Part shown: one piece after another, positions 23,854-32,448 of the stretch
How the letters are laid out: each line of letters starts with the position of its first letter
Numbering within the stretch: the first letter of the stretch is position 1
Assembly (NCBI GenBank): GCA_017483805.1
Contig: JAFUUL010000104.1
Coordinates: 1 to 45,452 of the forward strand
Reading direction: 5' to 3'
Length of the DNA stretch: 45,452 nt
Source: Prevotella sp.
GTDB lineage: Bacteria; Bacteroidota; Bacteroidia; Bacteroidales; Bacteroidaceae
The notes under the pieces: model-generated
The model's database searches: none
The model's input: the letters and a program-made list of their open reading frames with translations, nothing else
Told to the model about the DNA's origin: nothing
Position numbers and translations under genes: made by a program

Positions 23854-23857
23854 TAGC

Positions 23858-23864
23858 AGGAGGT
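23858..23864 (+). promoter_or_regulatory. Full Shine-Dalgarno AGGAGGT before the methyltransferase gene
   Basis: AGGAGGT lies 4 bases before the ATG at 23869. Such a strong site is rare in this window, where most starts have only A-rich leaders. It fixes the start of the gene. Confidence 0.7.
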
Positions 23865-23868
23865 ACCC

Positions 23869-24399
23869 ATGAGAAAACTACGTACGATAGAGATGCAGCG
23901 GCTCTCGGTGGAGGAATTCCGCGAAGCCGAGAAGATGCCGCTGGTGGTCGTGTTGGACGATGTGCGGTCGATGCACAACGTAGGGTCGGTGCTGCGCACG
24001 GCCGATGCCTTCCGGCTGGAGGCCGTCTACCTGTGTGGCATCACCGGTTGTCCGCCTCACAACGAGATTCACAAGACGGCACTGGGGGCGGAGGACAGCG
24101 TCGAGTGGCGCTATTTCCAGACAGCACTTCAGGCTGTCAGCGAACTGCAGGGCCAGGGTGTCACGGTGCTGAGTGTCGAGCAGGCCGAGGGCTCAACGAA
24201 ACTTCCCCAGTTCCGTACGGAACCGGGGAAGTGCTATGCCGTTGTGCTGGGCAACGAGGTGAAGGGTGTCCATCAGGAAGTGATCGATGCCTCCGACGGT
24301 TGTCTGGAGATTCCGCAGTTCGGGACGAAGCACTCGATGAACGTATCCGTCACTGCCGGCATCGTGATCTATCACTTCTTCTTAACTCTTAACTCTTAA
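23869..24399 (+). CDS. SpoU/TrmH-family RNA 2'-O-methyltransferase
   Basis: A 176-residue knotted methyltransferase that would methylate ribose in tRNA or rRNA using SAM. The family's three motifs are visible: [21 protein letters not shown] (with the asparagine and arginine of motif 1), [10 protein letters not shown] (motif 2) and [21 protein letters not shown] (motif 3). The protein is short, with no N-terminal L30-like domain, closer to TrmL/TrmH-type than RlmB. The last residues FFLTLNS and the stop codon come from a TTAACTC repeat. Target RNA and position cannot be told from sequence. It is co-directional with the helicase, which suggests a shared RNA-maturation role. Confidence 0.88.
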   Translation: MRKLRTIEMQRLSVEEFREAEKMPLVVVLDDVRSMHNVGSVLRTADAFRLEAVYLCGITGCPPHNEIHKTALGAEDSVEWRYFQTALQAVSELQGQGVTVLSVEQAEGSTKLPQFRTEPGKCYAVVLGNEVKGVHQEVIDASDGCLEIPQFGTKHSMNVSVTAGIVIYHFFLTLNS

Positions 24400-24402
24400 C
24401 TC
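24382..24402. repeat. TTAACTC x3 supplying stop codons of two convergent genes
   Basis: Three exact TTAACTC units. The methyltransferase stop (24397-24399) and the rubredoxin stop on the other strand (24396-24398) both lie inside it. With period 7 and TAA on both strands, three units give a stop in all six frames. Confidence 0.9.
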
Positions 24403-24557
24403 TCTTCAGAGAAGTCGCCCTTGCCTACACCACAGATGGGGCACACCCAATCCTCGGGAATATCTTCGAATGCCGTTCCGGGGGCAATGCCTCCGTCGGG
24501 ATCACCTACTGCGGGGTCATAGACGTAGCCGCAAACATCACATACATACTTCTTCAT
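24396..24557 (-). CDS. Rubredoxin
   Basis: A 53-residue one-iron electron carrier: [19 protein letters not shown] with CxxCG, then [19 protein letters not shown] and [11 protein letters not shown] with the second CxxC pair, exactly the spacing of classical rubredoxin. It would pass electrons to rubrerythrin, superoxide reductase or similar oxygen-defence enzymes in an anaerobe, none of which is nearby. The ATG at 24557 is 13 bases after the GT9 gene, so it is likely the last gene of that operon. Its 3' end overlaps the convergent methyltransferase gene by 4 bases inside a repeat. Confidence 0.95.
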   Translation of the reverse strand: MKKYVCDVCGYVYDPAVGDPDGGIAPGTAFEDIPEDWVCPICGVGKGDFSEES

Positions 24558-24570
24558 TGTTCTAATCGTT

Positions 24571-25623
24571 TTAGGGGTTAATAATATCTGATATTTTCTC
24601 TACTATCGTTTCGGGCTTGATGCCGGTCAGACAGCGGTAGTCGCCAAACTGGCAGGGCTTCTTGCCGAAGATGCTGCACGGCCGGCAGTCCATGTCCAGT
24701 TGGATGGCGTTAGCCTCGTTTTGTCGCCAGCCCATGAAGCCAGCCATCGGGTGGGTGGCGCCCCAGACAGATACCACCTTGGTGCCCGTGAGCGAGGCCA
24801 TGTGCATATTGGCCGAGTCCATCGACAGCATCACGTCGAGATGAGCCATCAATATGAGTTCCTGGCGCATCGTCTCCAGATGCCAACCTACATTGGTACA
24901 CTGCGGCATCTCCTTGGCCCAACGGGGGAAGTATTCATCCTCCTGCTGACCGCGACCGAAGAGGAAGATGCGGCACCGGGGATAGCGCTCGGTGAGTTGC
25001 CGGATGACCTGCTCCATCAGTTCGGGTGGATACACCTTGCCGATATGGGCGGCAAAGGGCGCGACACCGATCCACGCCTCACCCTCGTGCTTCTCGCCGA
25101 TAGCCTCAGGCAGCGCGTTCAGATAGCCGCCTTCCTCCTGGAAGATGGAGCGGAAGTCGTTGTGGTCAATGGGGAAGCCCAGTTTGGCGAACACCTCGGC
25201 ATAGTTCTCAAACGATGTGGGCATCGGCTTCTTCTGCTTGTTGCTGGGCTTGACCAGTTGCTTGCGCAGTTTGCGGTGCTTGTCGATGTGCTTCACCTTA
25301 AAGTGGCCCAGGTTGAAGCGCATCCGCAGGTATTCAGAGCGGAGCACCGAGTGCAGGTCGGCCACGTGGGTGAACTGCTTGGCGGCCAGACGGCGGTAGA
25401 GGGCATTCAGGCCGTGTATGCCCTTGTATTCGCCCTTCAGGTCGGCCTCCATGAAGTTTACGTTGGGAGCCAGATTCTCAAAGAAGGTACGTGCAAAGGG
25501 TCGGCTCAGCACCGTGATACGCACGTCGGGATAGCGCTTGGCCACAGCCCATACGATGGGCACCGTCATAGCCACGTCGCCCAGTGCCGAAAAGCGTATC
25601 ACAAGTATATGCTGCCGTTTCAC
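24571..25623 (-). CDS. Glycosyltransferase family 9 (heptosyltransferase-like)
   Basis: A 350-residue cytoplasmic enzyme of the ADP-heptose:LPS heptosyltransferase group. It opens [19 protein letters not shown], the conserved phosphate-binding start, and near the end shows the acceptor/nucleotide-sugar signature [20 protein letters not shown] with SVWGATHP. It probably adds a sugar to the LPS or surface-glycan core; donor and acceptor are not known. The start codon is GTG at 25623, the only one giving the family N-terminus; it is embedded in GTAAAAAG-type repeat. A C-terminal cysteine cluster ([12 protein letters not shown]) is common in this family. It lies between DUF4254 and rubredoxin genes. 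Confidence 0.9.
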   Translation of the reverse strand: MKRQHILVIRFSALGDVAMTVPIVWAVAKRYPDVRITVLSRPFARTFFENLAPNVNFMEADLKGEYKGIHGLNALYRRLAAKQFTHVADLHSVLRSEYLRMRFNLGHFKVKHIDKHRKLRKQLVKPSNKQKKPMPTSFENYAEVFAKLGFPIDHNDFRSIFQEEGGYLNALPEAIGEKHEGEAWIGVAPFAAHIGKVYPPELMEQVIRQLTERYPRCRIFLFGRGQQEDEYFPRWAKEMPQCTNVGWHLETMRQELILMAHLDVMLSMDSANMHMASLTGTKVVSVWGATHPMAGFMGWRQNEANAIQLDMDCRPCSIFGKKPCQFGDYRCLTGIKPETIVEKISDIINP

Positions 25624-25650
25624 CCTTTTTTACCTTTTTACCTTTTTACT
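25624..25650 (-). repeat. GTAAAAAG octamers between the DUF4254 and GT9 genes
   Basis: About three units of GTAAAAAG in the gene direction. They include the TAA stop of the DUF4254 gene (25646-25648) and run directly into the GTG start of the GT9 gene. Confidence 0.75.
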
Positions 25651-26251
25651 TTTTCCCATACAGTACCGGGTTCGTGCTGGCATCGTTGTACATCTTCATC
25701 TGGCGATACACCTTCATGTACTTCCTGCCCTGCTCGATGTCCTCCAGCAGTTGGTCGATAGCCGTCGAGAGGTCCACCTGCTGCTCCAGTAGCACGTCCA
25801 GTTTAGCCCTGCAGCGCTGGCGATGCTCCTCTGTGGCATCTTCGCGTTCTGCCTGCTCCTGCATGTGCCAGATCTTCAGCGCCAGGATCGACAGACGGTC
25901 TACGGCCCAGGCCGGGCTCTCCGTGTTCAGCCGGGCATCGGGCAGAGGCGTCACGTTGCTATATACCTGACGGAAGTAAGAATCGATGTCCTCCACCAAG
26001 TCCGTGCGGTCTTGGTTCGAGTGGTCTATGCGGCGCTTCAGCGACAATGCATCGGCCAGGTCGATATGCGGGTCGCGAATCAAATCCTCCAGATGCCACT
26101 GAACGGTATCGATCCAGCATTTCAGGTAGAGTTTAAACTCGACGGAGTCACGCTCATAGGGATTCTTGATGGGCGTATCCACATTGTCGGTCAGGTGATA
26201 GTCGCGGATAGCCTGACCGAAAATCTTGTTCGCTTGTTCTGTAAAAGTCAT
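25646..26251 (-). CDS. DUF4254 family protein
   Basis: A 201-residue soluble, all-helical protein with no signal peptide. It opens MTFTEQANKIFGQAIRDYHL and carries SLKRRIDHSNQDRTDLVEDI and AVDRLSILALKIWHM, which match the DUF4254 family. The family has no established biochemical role; from memory it sits beside GT9 glycosyltransferase genes in many Bacteroidota, so a link to LPS or surface-sugar synthesis is inferred. It is the first gene after a good promoter (26282-26312), followed by GT9 and rubredoxin. Confidence 0.85.
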   Translation of the reverse strand: MTFTEQANKIFGQAIRDYHLTDNVDTPIKNPYERDSVEFKLYLKCWIDTVQWHLEDLIRDPHIDLADALSLKRRIDHSNQDRTDLVEDIDSYFRQVYSNVTPLPDARLNTESPAWAVDRLSILALKIWHMQEQAEREDATEEHRQRCRAKLDVLLEQQVDLSTAIDQLLEDIEQGRKYMKVYRQMKMYNDASTNPVLYGKK

Positions 26252-26281
26252 TATTTACTCTTCTTGTTTTGTTTCAACCTG

Positions 26282-26312
26282 CAAATCTACACAATCTTTC
26301 TGAAATTACCAA
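26282..26312 (-). promoter_or_regulatory. Promoter of the DUF4254-GT9-rubredoxin operon
   Basis: TTG (26310-26312, minus strand), 20 bases and TAGATTTG (26282-26289). The leader before the ATG at 26251 would be about 25 bases. Confidence 0.65.
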
Positions 26313-26348
26313 CCTTTTTCGGTTATTTTCTTTCCAGAGAACAAAAAA

Positions 26349-26414
26349 ATGCGCATTATTTTATTCTTGGGAAAGATTTTTGGTGAAATTGTCGGGAAAA
26401 TCTTGGCAGAATGA
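26349..26414 (+). CDS. Possible 21-residue amphipathic peptide
   Basis: ATG at 26349 opens a frame reading MRIILFLGKIFGEIVGKILA plus a final E and TGA. It has three G-K/E-I repeats and would form an amphipathic helix, like some toxin or membrane-active peptides. There is no clear promoter or ribosome site upstream, though the preceding bases are A-rich. It may be chance; I list it as a candidate only. Confidence 0.25.
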   Translation: MRIILFLGKIFGEIVGKILAE

Positions 26415-26474
26415 ATGGTTGAACATCAGGAAGCCGGGGCTGACATCTGCCGAGGGGATGAAAGAACACAAATA

Positions 26475-26505
26475 GAGGCGGATGCCCCTGATGGGTGTCC
26501 GCCTC
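26475..26505 (-). terminator. Terminator of the HU gene
   Basis: GAGGCGGA/TCCGCCTC with an inner CCC/GGG pairing around CTGAT. On the minus strand it follows the HU stop by about 27 bases and is itself followed by TATTTGTGTTCTTT, a moderate T-rich tract. Confidence 0.7.
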
Positions 26506-26531
26506 CTATGTGATTTTATTTTACAAAAGGA

Positions 26532-26804
26532 TTAGTTCAGAGCGTCAGCAAGTTCGGCACCGGCCTTGAACTTAGCAACCTTCTTGGCTGCAATCTTGAT
26601 CTTTGCCTTTGTGGCGGGGTTGATACCCTCGCGAGCGGGACGCTCGTTAACAGCGAATGTGCCAAAACCAACGAGAGCAACCTTGTCACCAGCAATCAGG
26701 GCATCCTTAATAGCGGCTACAGTAGCGTCAAGAGCCTTCTTTGCATCAACCTTTGAGAGACCAGCACCTGCTGCAATCTTCTCCACTAATTCTGTCTTGT
26801 TCAT
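26532..26804 (-). CDS. hup: HU-family DNA-binding protein
   Basis: A 90-residue nucleoid protein that bends and compacts DNA as a dimer. It has the canonical HU pattern: MNKTELVEKIAAGAGLSK, KALDATVAAIKDALIAGDKV, VGFGTFAVNERPAREGINP with the GFGxFxVxxRxAR signature and the beta-arm, and a C-terminal KKVAKFKAGAELADALN. Length is standard. It has its own promoter (26859-26888) and terminator, so it is a single-gene unit. Codon use is stronger and less GC-rich than in the neighbouring operons, as expected for a highly expressed gene. Confidence 0.97.
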   Translation of the reverse strand: MNKTELVEKIAAGAGLSKVDAKKALDATVAAIKDALIAGDKVALVGFGTFAVNERPAREGINPATKAKIKIAAKKVAKFKAGAELADALN

Positions 26805-26858
26805 AATTTTGTTAGATTTTAAAAGTGAAAATTTTAGTTATTTGATGAAATTCTGACG

Positions 26859-26888
26859 CAAATATAAGGGAAAGTATTTAGAAAACAA
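26859..26888 (-). promoter_or_regulatory. Promoter of the HU gene
   Basis: TTG (26886-26888, minus strand), 19 bases and TATATTTG (26859-26866). It is followed by an AT-rich leader of about 50 bases to the ATG at 26804. Confidence 0.7.
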
Positions 26889-26971
26889 ACAAAAAATCAG
26901 AAAAAGTGAGATTTTTAATGAAAAAAAGTTGTTTAGAGCCCCATTTTGACCCTTATAAGAGATATTTTTCG

Positions 26972-26979
26972 TAATTTTG
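26972..26979 (+). promoter_or_regulatory. -7 element of the rhomboid gene
   Basis: TAATTTTG fits TAnnTTTG. The nearest TTTG upstream (26945-26948) is 23 bases away, a little far for a good -33. Confidence 0.5.
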
Positions 26980-27031
26980 CGCCCGAATTAGAATCAGAGA
27001 ATAATTAATCAGCAAATCAGCAATCGACAAG

Positions 27032-27973
27032 ATGTTCCGTAATATACCAACAGTCACAAAGAATCTTCTAATCATCAATGTGATAGTCTATTTGGCGTCG
27101 CTCGTATTTGGTCCTGTGATGGAGAAATACGGAGCGTTGCACTTTTTCCTTGCCTCCGACTGGAATCCTTTGCAGTTTATCACCTATCAGTTCATGCATG
27201 GCAGTTTCACCCATCTGTTCTTCAATATGTTTGCGCTGTGGATGTTCGGCTGTGTGATTGAAAATGTCTGGGGGCCGAGGAAATTCATTTTTTATTACAT
27301 TGCGTGTGGCGTGTTCGCTGGCTTTTGCCAGGAAATCGTGCAGACCATCCAGTTCTATTTCATCGCCACCAGTCAGTTTCCTGAGGCATCGCTTGCTGGC
27401 GTGCTGGAGATTGCACATAATTCGAGCGAGGTCTTGAACAGTTGGCTGACCATCGGTGCGTCGGGTGCCGTCTATGCCATACTGCTGGCTTTCGGCATGA
27501 CTTTCCCCAACGAGCGTATCTTCATCTTCCCGTTGCCTGTACCTATCAAGGCTAAGTGGTTTGTGCTCATCTATGCAGCCATCGAACTCTTTTCTGCCAT
27601 CTCGTCGAGAGGTGACGGCGTGGCCCACATGGCTCATTTGGGCGGTATGCTCTCCGGCTTCCTTCTCATTCTCTATTGGCGCAAGCATCCCGGCAGCCAC
27701 TTCAACCTAAATGGCAGCAGGCAGTTCTTCGACCGCTGGGGCGGCAGAAGCAGGCAGCAGGGGCCTTCGAGAAATACGGGCTACACCATCAACAATGGTC
27801 ATACGGGATTCTCCGGCAATGCCGACTCCACCATCGATATGGACTATAATGCCCGTCAGAAAGAGCGTCAGGAGGAGATTGACAAGATTCTCGACAAGAT
27901 TCGCAAGAGCGGTTACGACAGCCTGACCAAGGAAGAGAAGCAGCGCCTGTTTGAGGCCAGCCATCAACGCTAA
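27032..27973 (+). CDS. Rhomboid-family intramembrane serine protease
   Basis: A 313-residue membrane protease. Six or more transmembrane helices; the catalytic serine lies in TIGASGAVYAILLAFGM (GxSGx motif, near residue 150) and the histidine in GVAHMAHLGGMLSGF (near 200); MHGSFTHLFFNMFALW carries the conserved helix-2 HxxxN. About 80 C-terminal residues are soluble and polar, ending in a charged helix (RQKERQEEIDKILDKIRKSG) of the kind found in Bacteroidota rhomboids. It cleaves membrane proteins within the bilayer; substrates are unknown. The next gene begins 16 bases after its stop. Confidence 0.93.
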   Translation: MFRNIPTVTKNLLIINVIVYLASLVFGPVMEKYGALHFFLASDWNPLQFITYQFMHGSFTHLFFNMFALWMFGCVIENVWGPRKFIFYYIACGVFAGFCQEIVQTIQFYFIATSQFPEASLAGVLEIAHNSSEVLNSWLTIGASGAVYAILLAFGMTFPNERIFIFPLPVPIKAKWFVLIYAAIELFSAISSRGDGVAHMAHLGGMLSGFLLILYWRKHPGSHFNLNGSRQFFDRWGGRSRQQGPSRNTGYTINNGHTGFSGNADSTIDMDYNARQKERQEEIDKILDKIRKSGYDSLTKEEKQRLFEASHQR

Positions 27974-27989
27974 TATATACCCACAGACG

Positions 27990-29078
27990 ATGCTGGACTC
28001 CATCAAGAAAATCGCTGTCAACATGCTGACGGGAGCCTGTGCGATGACCTCGCTGCTTCTGGTTGCTGTCGGCTTCAGCGACCATGTTGATCCTGTCGAT
28101 TACCCGACGCTGGCCTGCCTAGGCCTGACGTTTCCCTTCTTCATCGTAGCCAACCTGGTCATGCTGATCGTCATGCTGCTCTTCAAGTGGAAGCGGGCTT
28201 GGGTGCCGTTACTTGGGTTCGCTTTCGCGTACGTACCCATACGAACCTATCTACCCATACACACGAAGGGTGAGGTGCCCGACAGTTGCATCAAGGTGCT
28301 GTCCTACAATATTTGTGGCTATGGCGGCAACTATAAGTACGAGAATGCTGTCGACACGATTGCCAACTACCTGAGGCGCATCGATGCCGATATCGTTTGT
28401 ATGCAGGAAGAGCAATACATGGGCGGTGGCACCAATCCCTTTGAAGTTTTGAAGACCATCTATTCCTACAACGACACCACCATACTGACCCCACCTGATG
28501 TGGGGTATGTCAATATCCTCGGTATACACACCCGCTACCCAATCCTCAAGAAAGAACGCCTGGCCTATACCTCTGAGTGCAACGGCTCTGTGGCCTATTT
28601 TCTGCAAGTAGGGCAGGACACGCTCATAGTCATCAACAACCACCTGGAGAGCACGCACCTGTCAACGGATGATCGCGATCACTACAAGCAGGTCATCAAT
28701 GGCGGCATGGAGCGTCAGGCGGCCGAAGAGGAGGCACTTCACATCTTGGACCAACTGGGGGTGGGTATGTCGAAGAGGGCCGTGGCGGCCAACGTGGTGC
28801 ACCAGTACGTCCTGGACCATAGTAACTATCCGCTCATTGTCTGTGGCGACTTCAACGACACGCCGATTTCCTATTCCCGGAGGGTCGTCAGTCAGTCGCT
28901 CACCGACTGCTTCGTGGAGTCTGGCTGTGGCTTGGGCCTGTCGTTCAACCAGATAGGATTTACCTTCCGCATCGACCACATCATGTGCTCCAGCCACTTC
29001 CGACCCTATAACTGCACCGTTGACAGCGAGATGGACGCCAGCGACCACAACCCCATCTTTTGTTGGCTGAAGAGGTAG
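27990..29078 (+). CDS. Membrane-anchored endonuclease/exonuclease/phosphatase-fold protein
   Basis: A 362-residue protein with two or three N-terminal transmembrane helices (residues about 8-80, with FPFFIVANLVMLIVMLLF), followed by an EEP domain. The motifs SYNICGYGG, MQEEQ, INNHLEST, VCGDFNDTP and DASDHNPIFCW give the usual Mg-binding Asn/Glu, catalytic His, Asp-Asn and final Asp-His. The family includes nucleases and lipid or sugar phosphodiesterases; the membrane anchor places the catalytic domain at the membrane, perhaps facing the periplasm. The start at 27990 (MLDSIKKIAV) is chosen because the longer frame overlaps the rhomboid gene. Confidence 0.88.
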   Translation: MLDSIKKIAVNMLTGACAMTSLLLVAVGFSDHVDPVDYPTLACLGLTFPFFIVANLVMLIVMLLFKWKRAWVPLLGFAFAYVPIRTYLPIHTKGEVPDSCIKVLSYNICGYGGNYKYENAVDTIANYLRRIDADIVCMQEEQYMGGGTNPFEVLKTIYSYNDTTILTPPDVGYVNILGIHTRYPILKKERLAYTSECNGSVAYFLQVGQDTLIVINNHLESTHLSTDDRDHYKQVINGGMERQAAEEEALHILDQLGVGMSKRAVAANVVHQYVLDHSNYPLIVCGDFNDTPISYSRRVVSQSLTDCFVESGCGLGLSFNQIGFTFRIDHIMCSSHFRPYNCTVDSEMDASDHNPIFCWLKR

Positions 29079-29274
29079 TAAAATTGTAAAAGATTCAGAA
29101 TGCCCGACGGACTTGTTTGGCGGCCTGCTTCCTTGGGAGCCGCTATCGTCTGGGAGTGAGCATGAAGCCAAAAAACGAGTGGCAAAAAGCCCCAGTTAGG
29201 CCTGAAAAGAGAGGTAAATTCCTAAAAAATGAACGAAAATGGGCTGAAAATTTTTCAGTGTGTAAAAAAATCAC

Positions 29275-29282
29275 TATATTTG
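29275..29282 (+). promoter_or_regulatory. -7 element of secDF
   Basis: TATATTTG followed after 46 bases by the ATG at 29329. The -33 region is T-rich (TTTTTC) without a clean TTG. The 190 bases before it (29079-29270) hold no gene. Confidence 0.55.
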
Positions 29283-29328
29283 CAGGCTCATTCGCACGTA
29301 AATTATAATATATAACATAACAAACAAA

Positions 29329-32300
29329 ATGCAAAACAAAGGAATTGTAAAGTTTATTGCAGTCGCACTTATCCTGGTCTGCTGCTTCTATCTTTCCTTC
29401 TCGTTCGTGACTCGCTATCACGAAAACAAGGCAAAGGAGATTGCAGCCCTGTCGGGAGAAGTTGCCAGTGCAGAGTATTTGGATTCGGTTTCGTCCAAGA
29501 ACATTTGGTTCTGGGCTTACAACCTGAAGGAGTGCCGCGAAATGGAAATTGGCCTTGGCCTTGACCTGAAAGGCGGTATGAACGTGATTTTGGAAGTGTC
29601 GGTACCCGACATCATCGACATGCTTTCCGGCCACAAGTCGGAGACCGATGAGGGCTTCCGCAAGGCTTTCGACCTGGCTAAGGCTGACGAGGAAGAGGGT
29701 CAGGGTGACTTTATTGACCTCTTCGTGAACCGTTGGAAGGAAGAAGGCGGTGGCCGTCAGTTGAACACCATGTTTGCCACCATGCAGATGAAGGACAAGG
29801 TGAACAACCGTACTTCTGACGATGACGTGGTGAAGGCTCTCCGTGAGGAGGTGAGTGCCGCCGTCGACAATGCCGAGACCGTCGTTCGCACCCGCGTTGA
29901 TAAGTTCGGTGTCGTGCAGCCCAACATCCAGAAACTGGAAGGCCAGTCGCGCATCATGGTTGAAATGCCTGGCGTGAAGGAGCCCGAGCGCGTTCGCAAA
30001 CTGCTTCAGGGCAGTGCAAATCTAGAGTTCTGGGAGACCTACAACGCTGAGGAGGCTATGCCTTATCTGGCACAACTCAACTCTGCCTACGCTGCTGAAA
30101 TGAGCAATGCCAATGCACAGGCCGACACCGCCAAGGCTGAGCCTCAGGCTGAGGCTGCCGTAGCCGAGCAGGCCGACAGCACCAAGAATGCCCTTGACCT
30201 GGCCGCTGGTCAGGCTCAGCAGGCTACAACTGCCGATAGCCTCCAGATGGAGCGCATCAAGCAGCAGAACCCCCTGCTGGCTTACCTCGACACTCGCTTT
30301 GCCGGTCTGGCCATGATGGGTTATGTCAACGCTCTCGACAAGGCTAAGGTCGACGAGGTGATCAACTCCGACGTGGCTAAGAAGACCCTGCCGAAGGATA
30401 TGAAACTGCTGTGGAGTGCCAAGAGCCAGAAACTGAATGGCGTGAAGGGCGACTTCTATGAACTCTATGCTATCAAGGTGACCGACCCCAGTGGCAAGGC
30501 TCCCCTGTCTGGTGATGTGATCACCAACGCTAAGGACGAGTTCAGCAGCGGTCTGAACGGCAACGAGCCCGTTGTCTCGATGCAGATGAATACTGAGGGC
30601 TCGCGCATCTGGGCCAGCCTGACCAAGGCTAACATCAAGCGTGCCATTGCCATCGTGCTCGATGACATGGTCTATAGCGCTCCTCGCGTGAACGACGAAA
30701 TCACTGGCGGTAGTTCGCAGATTTCTGGTCACTTCACTCCCTCTGAGACCAAGGACTTGGCCAACACGCTCAACTCTGGTAAGATGCCCGCTCCGACCCG
30801 CATCGTGCAGGAGCAGGTGGTAGGTCCTACGCTGGGTGCTCAGTCCATCCAGCAGGGTGTCATCTCGTTCATCGTGGCCTTCCTGCTGCTGATGATCGTC
30901 ATGGTGCTGCTCTACAACTGGATTCCCGGTATGCTGGCTAACTGCGCCCTGCTGTTCAACCTCTTCTTTACTTTGGGTATCCTCACCTCGTTCCAGGCCG
31001 CGCTGACCATGCCTGGTATTGCCGGTATCGTGCTGACGCTGGGTACGGCTGTGGATGCTAACGTGCTGATTTATGAACGTACGAAGGAGGAACTGCGCAA
31101 GGGTCTCAACCTCAAGGAAGCCCTCAATCAGGGTTACTCGAATGCCTTCTCGGCTATCTTCGACTCTAACTTGACTTCGTTGATCACGGGTGTTATCCTC
31201 TATGTCTTCGGTACAGGTCCTATCCGCGGCTTTGCCACCACGCTCATCATCGGTATCTGCGTGTCGTTCTTCACCGCCGTGTTCATGACCCGTCTCGTCT
31301 ACGACAACCGCATGAAGAAGGACAAGTGGCAGAACCTGACGTTCACCACGCCGCTTTCGAAGAACCTCATGCAGGGTACCCACTTCAACTTCATGGGCAA
31401 GTATAAAATGTCTTACATCATCTGGGGTGTTGCCGCCCTGGTCTTCGTGGCCAGTTTCGCATTGCGTGGTCTCGACCAGAGTATCGACTTCACCGGTGGT
31501 CGCAACTATGTGATGACCCTCGACAAGGAAGTGCCTGTTGAGCAGGTGCGCGAGGTGGTGAGCAATGTCTTCGTTGAGGACGACGGCAAGGTGGCTTACA
31601 CCAGCGTGATTGCCCTGGGTGCTTCTTCCGACAAGACCGTACGTATCTCTACCAACTGGAAGATTAAGTCCAACAATCCCGCTGTCGACGATCAGGCTGA
31701 GGATATTCTCTACAACTCGTTGAAGGATGCCGGACTCATCTCTCAGGAGAGCGTCGAGTCGTTCAAGAATCCTGATGTCCGTGAGGGTGGTTCCATCATC
31801 GAGTCTTCTAAGGTAGGTCCTTCGGTGGCTAAGACCATCACCCGTGGTGCTATCATCAGTGTGATCCTGGCCCTGATTGCCATCTTCCTCTACATCCTGC
31901 TGCGCTTCCGCAACGTGGCCTTCTCTATCGGCTCTATTGTTGCCCTGGCCTTCGATGCCCTGATCGTCATCGGCTTCTACTCGCTGCTCCACCACATCGT
32001 GCCGTGGTCACTCGAGGTAGACCAGACCTTCATCGGTGCTATCCTGACCGTGATCGGTTACTCCATCAACGATAAGGTGGTGGTCTTCGACCGTATCCGT
32101 GAGAACATCGGCCTCTATGGCAAGCGCGACCGCAAGACCCTGTTCAACGACTCGCTGAACCAGACGCTGGCTCGTACCATCAACACCTCGGTGACCACCT
32201 TGATCGTGTTGCTCACCATCTTCTTCCTGGGTGGCGACAGCATCCGTTCGTTCTCCTTCGCCATGATTCTGGGTGTTGTCTTCGGTACCCTTTCGTCCAT

Positions 32301-32388
32301 CTTCATTGCTGCTCCCACGGCCTATCTGACCATGAGCAAGAAGGATCGCAAAGAGGAACTGAGCACCGAGACCAAACTGGCCAACTAA
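29329..32388 (+). CDS. secDF: Fused SecD-SecF protein translocase subunit
   Basis: A 1019-residue fusion of the two proton-driven Sec accessory subunits. The SecD half has a first membrane helix (7-27), LDLKGGMNVILEV, the large periplasmic P1 domain (about 80-490, with an alanine- and glutamine-rich insert near 250-300), and the membrane block with LTLGTAVDANVLIYER. The SecF half starts near 690 with IDFTGGRNYVMTLD and ends with the helices containing GYSINDKVVVFDRIRENIG. The fusion is normal in Bacteroidota. It has its own promoter and a strong terminator, and is followed by a convergent tRNA gene. Confidence 0.96.
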   Translation: MQNKGIVKFIAVALILVCCFYLSFSFVTRYHENKAKEIAALSGEVASAEYLDSVSSKNIWFWAYNLKECREMEIGLGLDLKGGMNVILEVSVPDIIDMLSGHKSETDEGFRKAFDLAKADEEEGQGDFIDLFVNRWKEEGGGRQLNTMFATMQMKDKVNNRTSDDDVVKALREEVSAAVDNAETVVRTRVDKFGVVQPNIQKLEGQSRIMVEMPGVKEPERVRKLLQGSANLEFWETYNAEEAMPYLAQLNSAYAAEMSNANAQADTAKAEPQAEAAVAEQADSTKNALDLAAGQAQQATTADSLQMERIKQQNPLLAYLDTRFAGLAMMGYVNALDKAKVDEVINSDVAKKTLPKDMKLLWSAKSQKLNGVKGDFYELYAIKVTDPSGKAPLSGDVITNAKDEFSSGLNGNEPVVSMQMNTEGSRIWASLTKANIKRAIAIVLDDMVYSAPRVNDEITGGSSQISGHFTPSETKDLANTLNSGKMPAPTRIVQEQVVGPTLGAQSIQQGVISFIVAFLLLMIVMVLLYNWIPGMLANCALLFNLFFTLGILTSFQAALTMPGIAGIVLTLGTAVDANVLIYERTKEELRKGLNLKEALNQGYSNAFSAIFDSNLTSLITGVILYVFGTGPIRGFATTLIIGICVSFFTAVFMTRLVYDNRMKKDKWQNLTFTTPLSKNLMQGTHFNFMGKYKMSYIIWGVAALVFVASFALRGLDQSIDFTGGRNYVMTLDKEVPVEQVREVVSNVFVEDDGKVAYTSVIALGASSDKTVRISTNWKIKSNNPAVDDQAEDILYNSLKDAGLISQESVESFKNPDVREGGSIIESSKVGPSVAKTITRGAIISVILALIAIFLYILLRFRNVAFSIGSIVALAFDALIVIGFYSLLHHIVPWSLEVDQTFIGAILTVIGYSINDKVVVFDRIRENIGLYGKRDRKTLFNDSLNQTLARTINTSVTTLIVLLTIFFLGGDSIRSFSFAMILGVVFGTLSSIFIAAPTAYLTMSKKDRKEELSTETKLAN

Positions 32389-32407
32389 GGAACAGACCTC
32401 CCTATAT

Positions 32408-32443
32408 AAAAATATGTACGCACACACGTGCGTACATATTTTT
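32408..32443. terminator. Bidirectional terminator between secDF and tRNA-Arg
   Basis: AAAAATATGTACGCAC (32408-32423), loop ACAC and its reverse complement (32428-32443) form a 16-bp stem with T-rich flanks on both strands. It lies 5 bases from the tRNA 3' end and 20 bases after secDF, and serves both. Confidence 0.8.
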
Positions 32444-32448
32444 TTATG

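Noticed and set aside
29193-29200. Third copy of the CAGTTAGG operator upstream of secDF
   Set aside because: Only the 8-base core matches, the flanks differ, and it is over 70 bases from the -7 box.
30022-31995. 657-residue minus-strand frame opposite secDF
   Set aside because: Its composition (many His, Arg, Glu, Asp and Gly) is the reverse image of the coding strand; no start region or family is visible.
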